DNA of 64,000 nucleotides, taken from contig OX467082.1 of NCBI GenBank assembly GCA_950106755.1, forward strand, positions 9,610,001-9,674,000. Reading direction: 5' to 3'. A program made the translations under genes and the position numbers. Under the pieces are notes generated by a model. The model worked only from the letters and a program-made list of their open reading frames with translations. It did not search any database and had not been told where the DNA came from. This document shows positions 46,123 to 59,113 of the stretch, piece after piece. The DNA is from Climacium dendroides. Lineage: Eukaryota; Streptophyta; Bryopsida; Hypnales; Climaciaceae. Each line of letters begins with the position of its first letter. The first letter of the stretch is position 1.

Positions 46123-49100
46123 AACTTTAATGTTATTATTGTTTCTTATTTGAAAGTTAGGCATACTTTTCATATTATACAATATCAAGAAATAGAGATA
46201 TTGATTAGTTTTTATTTTTTATTTTTTCAATTACATTAGAGTTGTGAAGGCATGTAAGCAAACATGTTTTCATTGGAATTGGACATTGAATGTGGTGATT
46301 TGAAAATGTCCTCAACACAGACATTGAACCTAGTAATCAATTGCTTAGATCAAGTTTGTGTTTTTTGTACTCATGCTCAATTAATAATAGATTTAGTCAT
46401 TAGATCCTATTGAATTTTTCAATATCTAGGGTATGAATGCCTCATATGTCAAGTTTTTCTATATACATTCTCCTATATTGGTTTCAATTTCTATGCATCC
46501 CTAAAATTGAAGAATTGTAGTAATAATGATCATATTTCCAATTTTTACACTTTCTAAGGGGAGAGGGTGTAAATTTATCTTTTGCGTCATGGCAAATTTT
46601 TCTTTTACATGTTTCAATATAGTAAAAAGTTTAATTCAAATGTAATTTTCCTTATAAAACTATAGAAAGCTAAGTATGAAGAAGTTGCGTTCATTAAAAT
46701 CTCAATCATATAACTACCTAATGTATATGTTTTTTAGCAACTACTAGAGGATTTGTATATGTATGTTTATTTGGTTTTATTTTGTAGAAAACAACCTTGT
46801 GGAATACACTTTTGTATTCTTATAGTTAGAATGTGATCACATGAAAATTATTATAATTAAGCTTGTCCTAAATTTTAGACAATTTTAGAGAGTAAATAGG
46901 ATTATGATAATGGATATTAAAAGTTTATAAATAATGAAGGGAACAAGATCATATTTAATTCTATTTTTTATATGAAATAACCTTTCCAAATATTAATAAA
47001 ATTAATTAATTTTTAAATACAATAGACTTGCTATAATCCTCCACTATACGATCCGATGTCCACTATTCCTCCAATACTAAATATATAGCTGTAGTCAATG
47101 AAGCTAGGAGGATGACATGTGCTTTAGATTGCTAGCATTATATTTGTTCATTGCATGTGGTGCACTCACTAGTACGCTACCTTTTCTGCTTGTTTTTGTT
47201 CAATTTTTAGAAGCTCAATTTTGTAGTACAGATGTGCTTTGTTCTAGAATATTGAAAAGAAATCTAAAATGTTTTACATTGTAGCCTTAAGTTTTTGAAC
47301 ATTCTATACGTATAGTGTATTATGTTTGTTAACCCATGCACTATTTTTTTCACATTGCTTTTAGCCTATAAACTTAAACATGTACCAATTTATATATAGT
47401 TTTATATGTGGATATAGTTTTTCTATGGATTTTGTTTCAAAGTAATGCGTAAATGTTCTTGTTCTTTGTACCATGTCCATGTCATTTTATATATGAGCAA
47501 TTTCTAGTGCAAATTTTTTCCATCCAATGTTTTTGTAATGATTTTAAGAAATTTAATTTCTTTATATATAGAGAATTAACATAAGGTACACAACAATAGT
47601 AGAGAAAAAGTAAATGAAAGATAGATACGGTATACAAGACGTGAAATAAATAAAAATTAGAAATGTAGGTAAAAAGAGCCCATTTGTAATGCACAAAATC
47701 TACCTATATAGCCTCCATATAATAGCTTGGGCTTTCATGGTTGTGATAATGAAACAACCTTTATAGTGTTGTTCTGGAGAAAAGAAGTGAAAGAGTACTT
47801 TATAACCCTTATCTTGTTCAATGAAATTAGCATTAATTCTACTAAAGTATTTGCTAGGTGTTACCAATAGAAAGAAATAATATTTAAGAATTGAATAAGC
47901 CACAACTACCTAACTCTCTCAAACATTATAGTGAACATTAATTTTGTGTAATGGTAATTTAGTAACTTTGATGAGTTTCAACTATGAATTCTTTAGGTAA
48001 TTGGTGGTTATTTTAGTACAGTTGGTTAAACCATATAATCATTTGGATCTAAATAGGCACATGTATTGTGAAATCAAATACATAGTATTTATCATAGTGT
48101 CTAATTGCAAAATTCAACTTCTATAAAAGCAATGGAGGGAAGGTGATTGGAATATATATTAAATATTATTGTAAACTAGAATGAGTATGAGATTGACCAT
48201 TCTTTTAGAAATACAATTAAGTCATGAATTTTTTTCTTCCATTTAAAAAAAATCATATGGTAAATAAAATTGAAAAGTAGTTAGATGTAAATAATAAATA
48301 CATTTTTTTTAAATTCAGAAAATGGTATTTATGAATAGAAGTTTAAAATAATAGGAAGATGAAATAAATATATTAGATTGTGAACTCTATATCTTTAAAC
48401 TTTGGGAAGAATGTAAGTAGTGTGTTATAATAAGCAATGGTCAAAAACAAAAATTTTAAATGGCCCTTATGTCTCACTCAAAGTGATTCATAGTAAATTG
48501 AATTAAACTAAATTCAAGGGCCCCTCTAAGCTATTTCTTCTAACTTGAAATGCTATAATCTTGTAAGCTAATTGATGAAGTTTTTTAGATTTTTTTTGAA
48601 AGACTAGCGGTTGGCACTTGCTATGCTATGCATTCACCATTAGAATTTCATTAAAAATTTTATATGTTAGATAGAAGGCAAAGCAAGAATTTCAATAAAT
48701 CTTCCAATAAAAATTACTAAAAACTTCATATAATTTTTTAAATAAATAAGCATATACTGAAATAAACAATAGGAATTTAACGAATGATGAATGAAATACA
48801 TGCAATGATGAATATGGTAAAAGATACACATACATTAGAATGCATTAGAAATTTCAATTCAATTGTTACAAACAATGGCAACCCAAATAGAAGAATTTAA
48901 AGGAAAAACTTGTAAATCTCAAAAACTTCGTGAACAATTTAATTGTTGTGAAATCCAAAATCAATTCAATCTAATAAATTTCTCAAATCATGTGGTAATA
49001 GCAATAGATAATTCAAATCAGAAGCTCAAAGCTCACAAAAGCACAAAATCATAGAAATGCAAAAGAAGTATAAAGCCAAGAAAAGCAATGGAATTGTTAT

Positions 49101-50966
49101 CTTTATAATATCATCATATTGATCCTCTTTAATATCACTTCAATTGCAACGACTATATTATTTCTATAATATCACCCTCTGTACAAAGTGATATTACAAA
49201 GGTGATTGTGAACTACTACTGTATTTCAATAATATCACATTGTTTGAAAATATGATTTCTATGTATGCATGATTGGAAATATTTTAATAAAATAATTAAA
49301 ATTATTATTATTAAGACTTATCAAAATCATTATCATGTATTCTATTCAAATATATCAAATTTCTACTAATATGTGATATAATGAATACGTAGTATAGTAA
49401 GCACGAGCCCCTAATATTAATGATAGCATTTGTGATATTACAAAGGGACTTATGATTTTAGTAGTATGATTCTACTTTTATTTCGTATTATTTTAAATCA
49501 TTTATCCCTCAAAGCCCAAGGTGTTTTTGGATTCAAAAATATCAATGCTTTTGAAGTGTTATAGATCTAAAAGTCACTAAGTTAAAGATATTGAAATCGT
49601 ACAATCTTGTAGTGTAAATGTTGTAAATAATGTGAATCAAATTTAGAGCCGCTTAGCCATATAGATTGCATGATTATAATGTTCTAATATTGAAAAAGGT
49701 TGTATGAATTTTACTAGCAATACATCTGGAGGTGAACTTTAATTTATAAACCTACTCTATTGAAAAAACTTTAAAGTATAAAGTGATTCAAAGGCAACAT
49801 AAAACACATTGGCAGAAAAAAATATTTTTCAATGGACTCATTGTGTTTGCAAAAAGGTTTCGAGATGTCAAAAAATAACAAAAGAAGTTGCAAAAAACAC
49901 ACACAAGGTTGAAGCCCTTTCTACCAAGATGTTTCACAATCACTCATAGCTTCTTGGATTGATATGAAATTTTAGCCACATAAACTAAACTAGTATGCGC
50001 AATTTAAAGAAAATAACAACAAGCACTATATGAATAAAAATGAAGCTACCAAAGTTCACCATAATCCACAAATGTTTAGATTTTAAACTTTGAATTGCTC
50101 CCAAACATTCAAAACAATTTGGATTGAGGATGGCCTCTAGCCCAAGAGTGGTTGAAATTTGGTGCAATTTGTCTCAAGGAAAATTGGCCTGGCTTCTAGG
50201 TGTAAATTTGCTATGAATTTCTGAAATGTTCAATGCATCTTTGTCCATAAGAGTCTGTAGACTACCTTAGAACCAACAGAATTTAAATCCATCATGCTTA
50301 TTTGGCTCACCTAAAGTAACCAAAGTCTTTTCTAACATGGAAGGCCTAAAAGTTAATTCTCCCAATGAATTCTCACTGAAAATTTAGAAGTTCCTAATGA
50401 AATCACTAACTACTTCATTACTATCATGTAAAGGTTTGTTTCCACCAGATGTTAGGTAGGAAAAAAGGATAAATGCTAAGCACAAGGCCGAAGCAAGAGT
50501 TCTTAAGTTTCACATGTCAGTACTATTGGAGCCCGATTGGAGGTTCCAGATAGAGAGGCAGAGGTATGGGTTGTTGAGGGTGTCCATTTACCAAACAGGA
50601 AATTCAGCTGTGGTATGCCGTTTTTTTGTTTTTTTTTAAATCCAAGAAAGTTTTCGAAGCTGAATTTGTCTTTTTCCTCATATGATTTTCCAATGGAAGG
50701 AACGTTTAAATACATTTCTTCAACCAATTTGCTCAACCTATGAACTTCACTAATTCCCTATTTGCAAAAAAGTATTCCACATGTATATGCTTGGGTTCAT
50801 AAAAATGGAATCAGGCTTTGAATTTTCCACTGAATTTTAGTCATAAGAAAAATTGGAAAAAACAATTTCGTTTCTTTCGATATTCAATTTGTCTTGTCTT
50901 CATTGAACCGTGAATTTGTAATGATTTCAGTCCAAATAATTTCTACAAATACAAGAAAAATCAAGT
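46123..50966. other. Long intergenic AT-rich stretch
   Basis: I see no gene. The longest frames are under 80 codons and look random. A short perfect hairpin, TAATATCAC with GTGATATTA, lies near 49,160-49,190. A 77-codon minus-strand frame at 50,503-50,736 has no recognised family. Confidence 0.4.
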
Positions 50967-51632
50967 GTTACTAATTGTTTTAACCTCTACTTTTAGACTT
51001 AAAACGATTAAGCACATATGAAATCCAAAGTGAAACACATGTCACTAACTGCTTTAACCTCTATTTGTGAACTTAAAACAATTAAGCACATATGAAATTC
51101 CAAGTAAAATGTATGTCACTAACTGCTTTAACCTCTATTTGTGGACCTAAAACAGTTAAGCACATATGAAATTGTAAGTAAAAGACATGTCACTAATTGC
51201 TTTAACCTCTATTTGTGAACTTAAAACGGTTAAACACATATAAAATTGCAAGTAAAAGATATGTCACTAATTGCTTTAACCTCTATTTTTGGACCTAAAA
51301 CAGTTAAGCACATATGAAATTCCAAGTAAAACGCATGTCACTAACTGCTTTAACCTCTATTTGTGAACTTCAAATGGTTAAACACATATAAAATTGTAAG
51401 TAAAAGACATGTCACTAATTGCTTTAACCTCTATTTGTAGACTTAAAACAATTAAGCACATATGAAATTCCAAGTAAAACGCATGTCACTTACTGCTTTA
51501 ACCTCTATTTGTAAACTTAAAATAGTTAAGCACATATGAAATTCCAAGTAAAATGCATGTCACTAACTGCTTTAACCTCTATTTGTGGACTTAAAACAGT
51601 TAAGCACATATGAAATTGCAAGCATATGGCCA
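50967..51632. repeat. Tandem array, 74-bp unit, about 9 copies
   Basis: The phrase GTCACTAACTGCTTTAACCT recurs at exact 74-bp steps: 51041, 51115, 51189, 51263, 51337, 51411, 51485 and 51559, with a diverged first copy at 50967. Units differ at scattered sites (for example ccaagtaaa versus gtaagtaaa endings), giving two loosely alternating variants. There are no unique spacers and no coding potential. Confidence 0.9.
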
Positions 51633-52888
51633 ACTTGTGTACAAAAAATAATCCTAAAAAGATCCACCTATTTGGAGATTTTTCTATAGAAAAGTGAATT
51701 TGTAATGTGTAGCAGTATTGTTTTTGGAAAAGGACTAAAAATGATTTCTGTGAATGAAAATGCTAATATTTGCCAAAGCACATTTCCAATGTCTTCTCAA
51801 ACCATTCTACTCAACAATCCTACTGTTACATTTTGGAGAAGAAGTTGCAAAAGTTGCTACTTGTCCTACAAATAATAGTTTCCAGTCAAAGAACTAAAGT
51901 GCTCAAACTAAAAACTTCTTATAACAACTTCTTCTATGAATTTAAAAAAAAATATTATTGTAATCATTCCTTTTTCATTATAGGAAAACCTTGTAGTCAT
52001 AATTACTCTTAGGATTGTAAAGTAAACAATTTAAATGTAGAAAATGTTCTTTTACTGTAGAATAAAAGTAAAAAAATCATTTCATTTTGAAAATGAAGGT
52101 ACAATTGGACTATAAATAGACTTCAAATAAGTTCTAGGCATCCCAAAAGTGGATGCGCCTTGGTCAACCCTCGATTGCAACTTTCAAAATAATTATTTTT
52201 AGAATTTGATTTCAACTAAGAAAATGAAACTTGGTAAGTTTTATTCCTACTCCATATTATAATTTGGAGAAATGTCAAAAATTGAAAGAGTTATTGCAAT
52301 TGAAAGTTTCATGTATTAGAATCTAAATAACATAATACCGTGTGTTTTTCATTCATATTTTATATTCTGAAAATGTATTTGAAATTTAAATTATAAAATT
52401 ATATTTTTCATTATATCCTTAATTTATGGTAAAAATTACAGATTATTTTCATATATTATATAATTGATATATGAATTTAATTAGTTTCTCCCTAATTTCT
52501 ATTGTCATTTTCTATACCCCTTCACTCAGACAGAGTGGCTTAGCTTCAGTGGCTCAACACTGGTGGGAACACATTACATTTACTTCGCTTTTTGTTATCA
52601 AAAACAACTTACCTAATGCCTAGTGGAAACAGACCTTAAGACATGCATTGAAGCCAAAATCTGAAATAATTGAAATATCATGATAGGGTCATTTAGTAGG
52701 TGTAGTCACTATAGGACATTTGAGCACAATGGACTAGTTTACCTTATAACATTTTGAGTTTCTTGAATATATTCACCAAAATAATTCTACATGTTGGGTT
52801 CCTGAAATAATTATAAGTACATTCCAAATAAACATATCGCCACTATGGCATTTCATTAAAAATGAAAAAGAAATCCCTACTACTAAGT
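51633..52888. other. Intergenic AT-rich stretch
   Basis: No supported gene or repeat. An 80-codon frame at 51,770 shows no domain. Confidence 0.35.
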
Positions 52889-53231
52889 GTCGAGGGGAGG
52901 CCGGAGGGGGAAGAGGTCGCAAGGCCGGGAGGGAGGTCGCAAGGCCGGGAGGGAGGTCAAGGAGGTCGTAGGGGTCGCAAGGGGAGGTCGTGGGGGAAGG
53001 AGGTCGAAGCGGGGGAGATCGTAGTCGCAGGTAGGGGGAACTTCGACGGGCAGTAGGGCAGGAGTTGGGGGACGGACGGGGAATGGACCCCTCTCATCCC
53101 CCTGTCATCCCTGACAGGGGCAATAGAGGGGTCAATCCCCCTAGCCGTTAAACCCCCTCTCAAGCAAAAGGGGGGGTTGTCAGTGGGTCCACCTTGGCAG
53201 GTGGCCCCTTCCCCCAGCCCGGCTCACCTAA
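52889..53231. repeat. GC-rich dispersed repeat, copy 2 (inverted relative to 20.5 kb)
   Basis: A purine-rich run of GGTCGCAAGGCCGGGAGGGA units (two near-perfect 20-bp copies plus variants) leads into the 84-bp core at 53057-53140. The core matches the reverse complement of 20763-20846 except at two sites, each a C in the other copy and T here at a CpG. The hairpin CCCCTGTCA/TGACAGGGG is intact. Beyond the core the two copies diverge. Confidence 0.65.
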
Positions 53232-53260
53232 GGGCCTGTTTACATGCTCCGGTGGGTGGG
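53229..53260 (+). mobile_element. Solo Harbinger-like MITE terminus
   Basis: TAA followed by GGGCCTGTTTACATGC and then GGTGGGTGGG matches the left end of the 85-bp MITE at 61348 (TAA, GGTGCGCTTACATGC, GGTGGGTGGG). I find no matching inverted end downstream, so this is one terminus of a truncated or degenerate element. Confidence 0.35.
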
Positions 53261-55146
53261 CAAAGTGGAACAGTGCATTGCCCACACCCGGTGGGGAATC
53301 CTCTGCCCACCCACCTGAAAATCACTTTTATGGACAAGCCCGGTGGGCACAAGTCACCTGCCCAAGTCATTGGATGGTACAGTACAGTAGTGAATGTTTT
53401 TTTTATTTTTTTATTTTTTTTATTTTTATTCAAACGTGAACGATTCATTTGGTCTTACGGGACCTCCAGGGATGTGACCATGATGGTTGGCCATTTTATT
53501 TTGCCCACCGGTTTGGTTTGCAAATGCATTCTCTAAATGCTGTATTCTTGATTTTAATTTCTCAATATGTATTATGTCACAATGAACTTTATGCAATAGT
53601 AACATAAGTATGAAGCTATAGAGATCTTGATTTTTCAATCTTATAAATATGGACAATAAATTTTTATATGATGTCAATAATTTTTTAAAATTTTATCTTA
53701 TAAATGTCCAAGGCACCAACTTTTGGTGTTGACAATACTTTGAAGATTTTTGTAGTTTGCATTTTTGGATTTTTTTAGCATCTCAAATCCAATTTTGGAA
53801 ACAATTGATAATGACTTTCTATTCAAGATTTTGTGCAAGGGTGTCTACTGCAGTCTTGACTTTACTTTTAGTGTTAAGAGCTCTTGGAAATAAATCTCAA
53901 ATACACAAGATCCCTTAATTAGAAAAATTCATAAACTTTTTTAAATTCACTTTAAAATATTGTTTAAAAAAATTTTAAAAGTCTTAAATTGATCAAGGTT
54001 ATTCATGTTATGCCTTTTAACCTCATTGTGTGTGAACTATTTTTCAAATTTGACATGTGATTGGAAGATAGAAAGACTTCAAATCATTTTCATAGTTTGA
54101 ACACTATCATGATTAAACATTGAAATCTTTCAATCCATAAATGATATTGTTGTTTTTTGTTTCCTATGTGATTTTTAACATAAATAGTTTGCATTTGTAT
54201 GCTTACAAATTTTTTTAAATTGATACAACTTATCAAAATGTTGGCTTTTGTTCAATTTAAAACAAAATGTTAAAAGCTCCAAAAAAGGCCTTTAGGCATT
54301 TAGGAATTTTAAAATTCACTATAGTTTCAAATATTTAGAAAACAATCTTATATTTGTAAAACATACTAGGGTGCCTATGTTGTTGCCACGACAATAGCCA
54401 AAATAAAATAAATTAAAAGTATTCTAAATTCACACATAGCTTTAAGCCAAGTGAAGAGAGCATTCTAGCGATATGAAGAACGGTATAGGATGCTTTACAA
54501 TGTGTTGGATCTCATTATATAAAAAAAATATTTAAAAAATGAAATTAACAAGAAATGATATTTCTTGTAAGATAAAATTTCATATACATAGAAGAGATGT
54601 CATTTCATCTCTTGTATGATAAAATAAAAATATCATTTAAGGTATTGATTATATGGTTCATTTTGAAAAAAAAGGCAACAAAATAAGCATAATAAGTTTA
54701 CAAACTTCATCATATGTGTATATAATAGTTTAGAACATCATCGTGGAAACCCAATTTTGTGTCACTCTATAATTTTGTGTCACTCTTCTAATTAATAGAT
54801 TATGGCTTAGGCCTAAATTCAAATTGAAATAAAACTTTCAAATTTTGGATTCTTTCAACTTTCATTCACAATATTGTACAAATTATACTTTATAAGCTTA
54901 TTTTATAAATTTATCTCAAATTTAAAAAAATCATGTTCATGAATAGAATTATTATCGAATGCAAAGAATTCAAAGTTGCAAAGTACACTAAAAAAAGCAT
55001 TTTTTGTGATCCATAACTCATGCATCTTTTTCTTTTGAATATTTTGTAGCACTTGCCTCAATTAGGGGCTTTTCGCATCCAAAAGAATCATTCTTATTCA
55101 GACAACTATTCATGAATATCGAGGATGAAAAAATATGATTAAATAA
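53261..55146. other. Intergenic stretch
   Basis: It begins with a T-rich microsatellite (53,398-53,430) and continues as AT-rich DNA. No gene is recognised. Confidence 0.35.
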
Positions 55147-55450
55147 GTTTGATGTTATAATTTATATCCAATGCTCTAATTTACAAGTGAAAATCTAATT
55201 TCATGATTTAACCTCTAAATGAGTTTGATGTTATAATTTATATCCAATGCTCTAATTTACAAGTGAAAATCTAATTTCATGATTTAACCTCTAAATGAGT
55301 TTGATGTTATAATTTATATCCAATGCTCTAATTTACAAGTGAAAATCTAATTTCATGATTTAACCTCTAAATGAGTTTGATGTTATAATTTATATCCAAT
55401 GCTCTAATTTACAAGTGAAAATCTAATTTCATGATTTAACCTCTAAATGA
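55147..55450. repeat. Tandem array, 76-bp unit, 4 copies
   Basis: Four successive copies starting GTTTGATGTTATAATTTATA begin at 55147, 55223, 55299 and 55375. By eye they are identical along their whole length, which points to very recent expansion. There is no coding potential and there are no spacers. Confidence 0.95.
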
Positions 55451-56439
55451 TCTGAGCCATCTTTGAGCTTCTATAAATTTGTATTAAATTGTACATGAAA
55501 TTAACACTGTGATAAATTGCATCAATTTTTTTTAATTGTATTTGTACAAATTCAAACTTGATATGTTATAGATCATGTTAAAGAAAGCACAATAATATCA
55601 CTTACAATTTGAAAGATTACAATGTTTAATGATTGGGATGTTCAAATTATGAAAATAATTTGAAGTCTTTCCATTCTCTTTTTACATGTCAAATCTTAAA
55701 AGTTGGTCACAAATTTTTTTGAGGTGAAGAACAAGATATGCATAATCCCAATCAATTTATAACTTTTTAGAATTTCTTATACAATTTAGAAAAATTAATT
55801 TCTTGTGTGAATTTTTCTTCGTGATTTAACGTATTTGAGGCTCATTTCTAAGAGTTATGAACACTACATAAAGTCTATATTCTAATAAGCACCCTTGCAT
55901 AATACCTTAAATAGAAAAATCATAATTAGTTATTTTCAAAATTGGGTTTAGAATACTAAAACTAAATTTTTTAAAGAATTTTCATGAATATAAACTACTA
56001 TAACTAGGAACTTAGTGTTTGTTTTTTGAACTTTAAAGTACTACCAACACCATAATTTGTTGTCTTTGGTATTTAGGGGTTACATAAATTCCAATAAATT
56101 TTTAGGAAACTAATTTAGACAACCTATTCACTTTTTGTAACTAATTCATACTAATTTAGTACAATACATTACAACATTGTGATTTTGGTAATAAGTTTTT
56201 TTCTAAATCTTTTACATCCTACAAGTATGATTACAACTAATAAGGTGCACAATGTTAAATGTGTGATAATTGTATCTTTAACATCCTTTTTACAAATCCA
56301 AAGAATCAATAATGATGTACAATAAAAAAATGACTTAAACATTTTATTCATTGAAGCGCATAGCTTCTAAGAGGTACAAGTGTCTTGCAATTGCCATTTG
56401 AAATTGTTCACCATCACTTTGTGGTGGACTTCGCACTAT
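55451..56439. other. 3' flank of the Harbinger transposase gene
   Basis: AT-rich; I looked here for the Harbinger terminal repeat and did not find a convincing one. Confidence 0.35.
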
Positions 56440-57720
56440 TTATTGCGAATATCCTAAATCATGGTGTCCCCATAAAACAATTGACTCGTCAATTGTATCC
56501 TTCCTATCAATGGCAATATTATGCAGTAAACAACATGCTAATATTAGGCTTGGAATTCTTTTGAGATCAGGATTTGTGATAGGATTTTTGAGAATCCTCC
56601 ACATTCCTTTAAGGATTCCAAAAGCACGTTCCACCACCATACGGGTAGATGAATGCTTGAAGTTGTATTCACTGTATAATAGAGGAAGTTGGATCCCAGG
56701 CCAAAGCACCAACAAGTTTTTATCCCCAACATAACCTGCATCACCTATGATGAATTCACAGATGTCCACACCTTCAATCTCAATTGTCGGTCCATTCAAT
56801 CGTCTTCCCGCTATCACTTCTTGAAAGTGATTTGACATCAATAGAATTCGAGAATCATGTACAGATCCAGGAACCCCAACAAAAACATCTGTAAATCGAG
56901 CCTCGTGGTCTACAATAGCTTGCAATATTGTAGAGTAGTTATGATCACGATCGTACCAGTCAGTTGATCTGGTATTTGCTGGTAAGTCAAATCGAATGTG
57001 AGAGCAATCAAGAGCACCACAACGTTGTGGAATGCCATGCAAGTTTTTGAAACCAAGTTTCACCTTAGATAAACTGTCTCCTGTTGGCCACTTCAAATGT
57101 AAAGGTAATGCTACCTTTATCAAAGCAACAATGAACCTTTGACAAACTACCACACTTGTTGAATTAGCTACGCCAAAAAGTTCACTTATTGAAGCATGAG
57201 TGTCTCCAGTCCCTAGTCTTCGTAATGAAATAGCGACTTGTTTAGGAACATTTATCAATCTCCCAATGATATTGGTGAATCCTAGCGGGGGATTACTTTG
57301 TAACTCATCGTGGACCAAGCTGCAAAGATAGTGAAAAGTGGGCACTGATAAACGAAAAAATTGTCTGAACCGCTCTAGATTTTCACACATCACTGAAGAT
57401 GAAAATTGATCCCACCAATGAATTGAACGTGGTTTAATGTAATATGGACCACATTCTGATCCAAATATTTTTCGTTTGCCATGTTTCTCAACAAAAACTT
57501 GTTGAAATAATTCATTGCATTCCATAACCGAATGCAAAATTGACAATTCTTCTCCATCTTTATTTTTTCGCTTTGAATGCTTTGAGCTTGATACTCTAGA
57601 TGCTATACATCTTTGATTCCTCTTAAACATCCCTTGTGTAGCCAATTGTACCATTGTCCCAACCGTTGCATTTGCAACCCCCATCGCTGCAAGTGCAGCT
57701 CCAACATCCGGTTCCTCCAT
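56440..57720 (-). CDS. PIF/Harbinger transposase (HARBI1-like nuclease, DDE_Tnp_4), intact
   Basis: The 426-residue open frame is uninterrupted from ATG to TAA, a normal length for this family. The N-terminal half has an HTH-like region (LERFRQFFRLSVPTFHYLCS; ISELFGVANSTSVVVCQRFI). Catalytic motifs follow: GALDCSHIRF (Asp), VGVPGSVHDSRIL (Asp), FIIGDAGYVGDKNL and RMVVERAFGILKGMWRIL (Glu). The end, LACCLLHNIAID, is typical. This nuclease excises and inserts Harbinger elements but usually needs a second, Myb/SANT-like protein from the same element for DNA binding and nuclear import; the candidate partner lies just upstream in the same orientation (58,118-59,113). No introns are needed. It is the best-preserved protein-coding gene in the window. 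Confidence 0.93.
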   Translation of the reverse strand: MEEPDVGAALAAMGVANATVGTMVQLATQGMFKRNQRCIASRVSSSKHSKRKNKDGEELSILHSVMECNELFQQVFVEKHGKRKIFGSECGPYYIKPRSIHWWDQFSSSVMCENLERFRQFFRLSVPTFHYLCSLVHDELQSNPPLGFTNIIGRLINVPKQVAISLRRLGTGDTHASISELFGVANSTSVVVCQRFIVALIKVALPLHLKWPTGDSLSKVKLGFKNLHGIPQRCGALDCSHIRFDLPANTRSTDWYDRDHNYSTILQAIVDHEARFTDVFVGVPGSVHDSRILLMSNHFQEVIAGRRLNGPTIEIEGVDICEFIIGDAGYVGDKNLLVLWPGIQLPLLYSEYNFKHSSTRMVVERAFGILKGMWRILKNPITNPDLKRIPSLILACCLLHNIAIDRKDTIDESIVLWGHHDLGYSQ

Positions 57721-58117
57721 ATTTCATAAGCTTTACATTAAAAAACACGATTAAATTAGCCATGTACTAAAATCAAACATTTTTGTATAGTAAACAAAAA
57801 ATGTAATACTAAGATGACATGCATTATAAAATGAATTTGACTATTAATCACAATGGATTAAAAAATCCATTTAAAATGAATTCAATTGAAAACAAAACCA
57901 ACAAATTTTAATGTAAAAAATCCAAAGACTTTACAGATTGAATTCAAAAGACTTTTTGGAAAAATAAATTGAAATTGTGATAAACTTTAATTAAAATTAA
58001 TCCATTAGTAGGTGTTAAAGAAATTCCAAATAGTAGTAAACACATTTTTGAAGTTCAATAACATATGTAAACAAAGATTTGTGGATTGCCATGTCACATA
58101 TGAAGTAGCGTTTTAAT
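57721..58117. other. Spacer between the two Harbinger genes
   Basis: AT-rich; it presumably holds the transposase promoter and the partner's 3' UTR. No specific site is supported. Confidence 0.4.
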
Positions 58118-59113
58118 CTAACGCCTGTTGGAAAGCGTATTGCCAATTGTTTTCATGGCATCACTCAAGCTCAACAAGGAATCCACATAACCCTTTCCAG
58201 TGTTACTAGCGCTCTCCATTCGTTCACGTTCCAGCCTCATCAAATCAGAGTGGCGTACTTCTTCTGACCGTAGCTTTTGTCTATCCAATTCTATAGTTTC
58301 TCTATGACGTTCATCCTCACGATCGTGCCTAGAAGCTATGGATTGAACAAACTCAAGTCTAGTTTTATCCATCGATGCCAATGCACCATCTGCAGCCTTC
58401 ATTGATAAACGTCGTTTCTTTGTTGAAAAATTCATGGATGATTCGCCATGTTCTGCAATATAAAAAATTATATTAAAAACTTATCAATACAACCCCAAAA
58501 CGTGCAAATATGATGAAGATATAATAAAAAAAAATGAAGAGATTATAAACATACCAGTGAATGGAGTCATTAGACTAGTATCAAGTGGAAGGTCTCTAGG
58601 ATCCACTGCATTGGACATACTTGGATACCATTCCAGCAAAGCATGGTATACAATCTCCTCCAAGGGAGCTCGTGGAAACCTTCTTACATGATTCTTCTTC
58701 TCCAATGGACTCATTGCAAAATAACTTTTCTGACCTGAGGGGATTTTTTTCTCATAGTCATAAACTTTTTTGAAGTCTGGAGACAACTGTTCCCACTTGT
58801 CTTGAATTTGTTGTTCACTTTTCTAAACACCTTTTTCCCATTAATCATCACCCATAGCCTTCCATCTTTTGAGTGCTGAGGTCATTTGACTGCGTAGACT
58901 CATCGAGGGTCCATGTTTCTCAAAGTCCAATCTCTTTGCATGACACAAAAGTAAAATGTGTGCTACCGACCATCTTCCATTGGCATACACTCTACCATCC
59001 ACTCCTCCTTGAGGCTCTTCCATTTCCACATGAACGTCATCTTGTACTAGGTCCTCAATGTTTACGGATTCAGGATTCCAGTTCAAATCAATAGGAGTTC
59101 TCTGAGACTCCAT
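58118..59113 (-). pseudogene. Harbinger ORF1: Myb/SANT-like DNA-binding partner, disrupted
   Basis: The start at 59113 gives MESQRTPIDLNWNPESVNIE and then an acidic stretch and a trihelix/Myb-SANT-like region (NGRWSVAHILLLCHAKRLDF; ALKRWKAMGDD). The frame continues through TAA (58841) and TAG (58823) into KWEQLSPDFKKVYDYEKKIP and the DPRDLPLDTSLMTPFT segment. Intron 58453-58554 has a GTATGT donor and a TTGCAG acceptor, with phases that join FT to EHGESSMNFS. The last exon is a charged, coiled-coil-like end (HDREDERHRETIELDRQKLR). Without the two stops this would be about 300 residues, usual for Harbinger ORF1. Its neighbour and orientation support the pairing with the transposase. Confidence 0.8.

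Noticed and set aside
50967..51632. Possible CRISPR-like array (also 55147-55450)
   Set aside because: Units are contiguous tandem repeats without unique spacers, in a plant genome.
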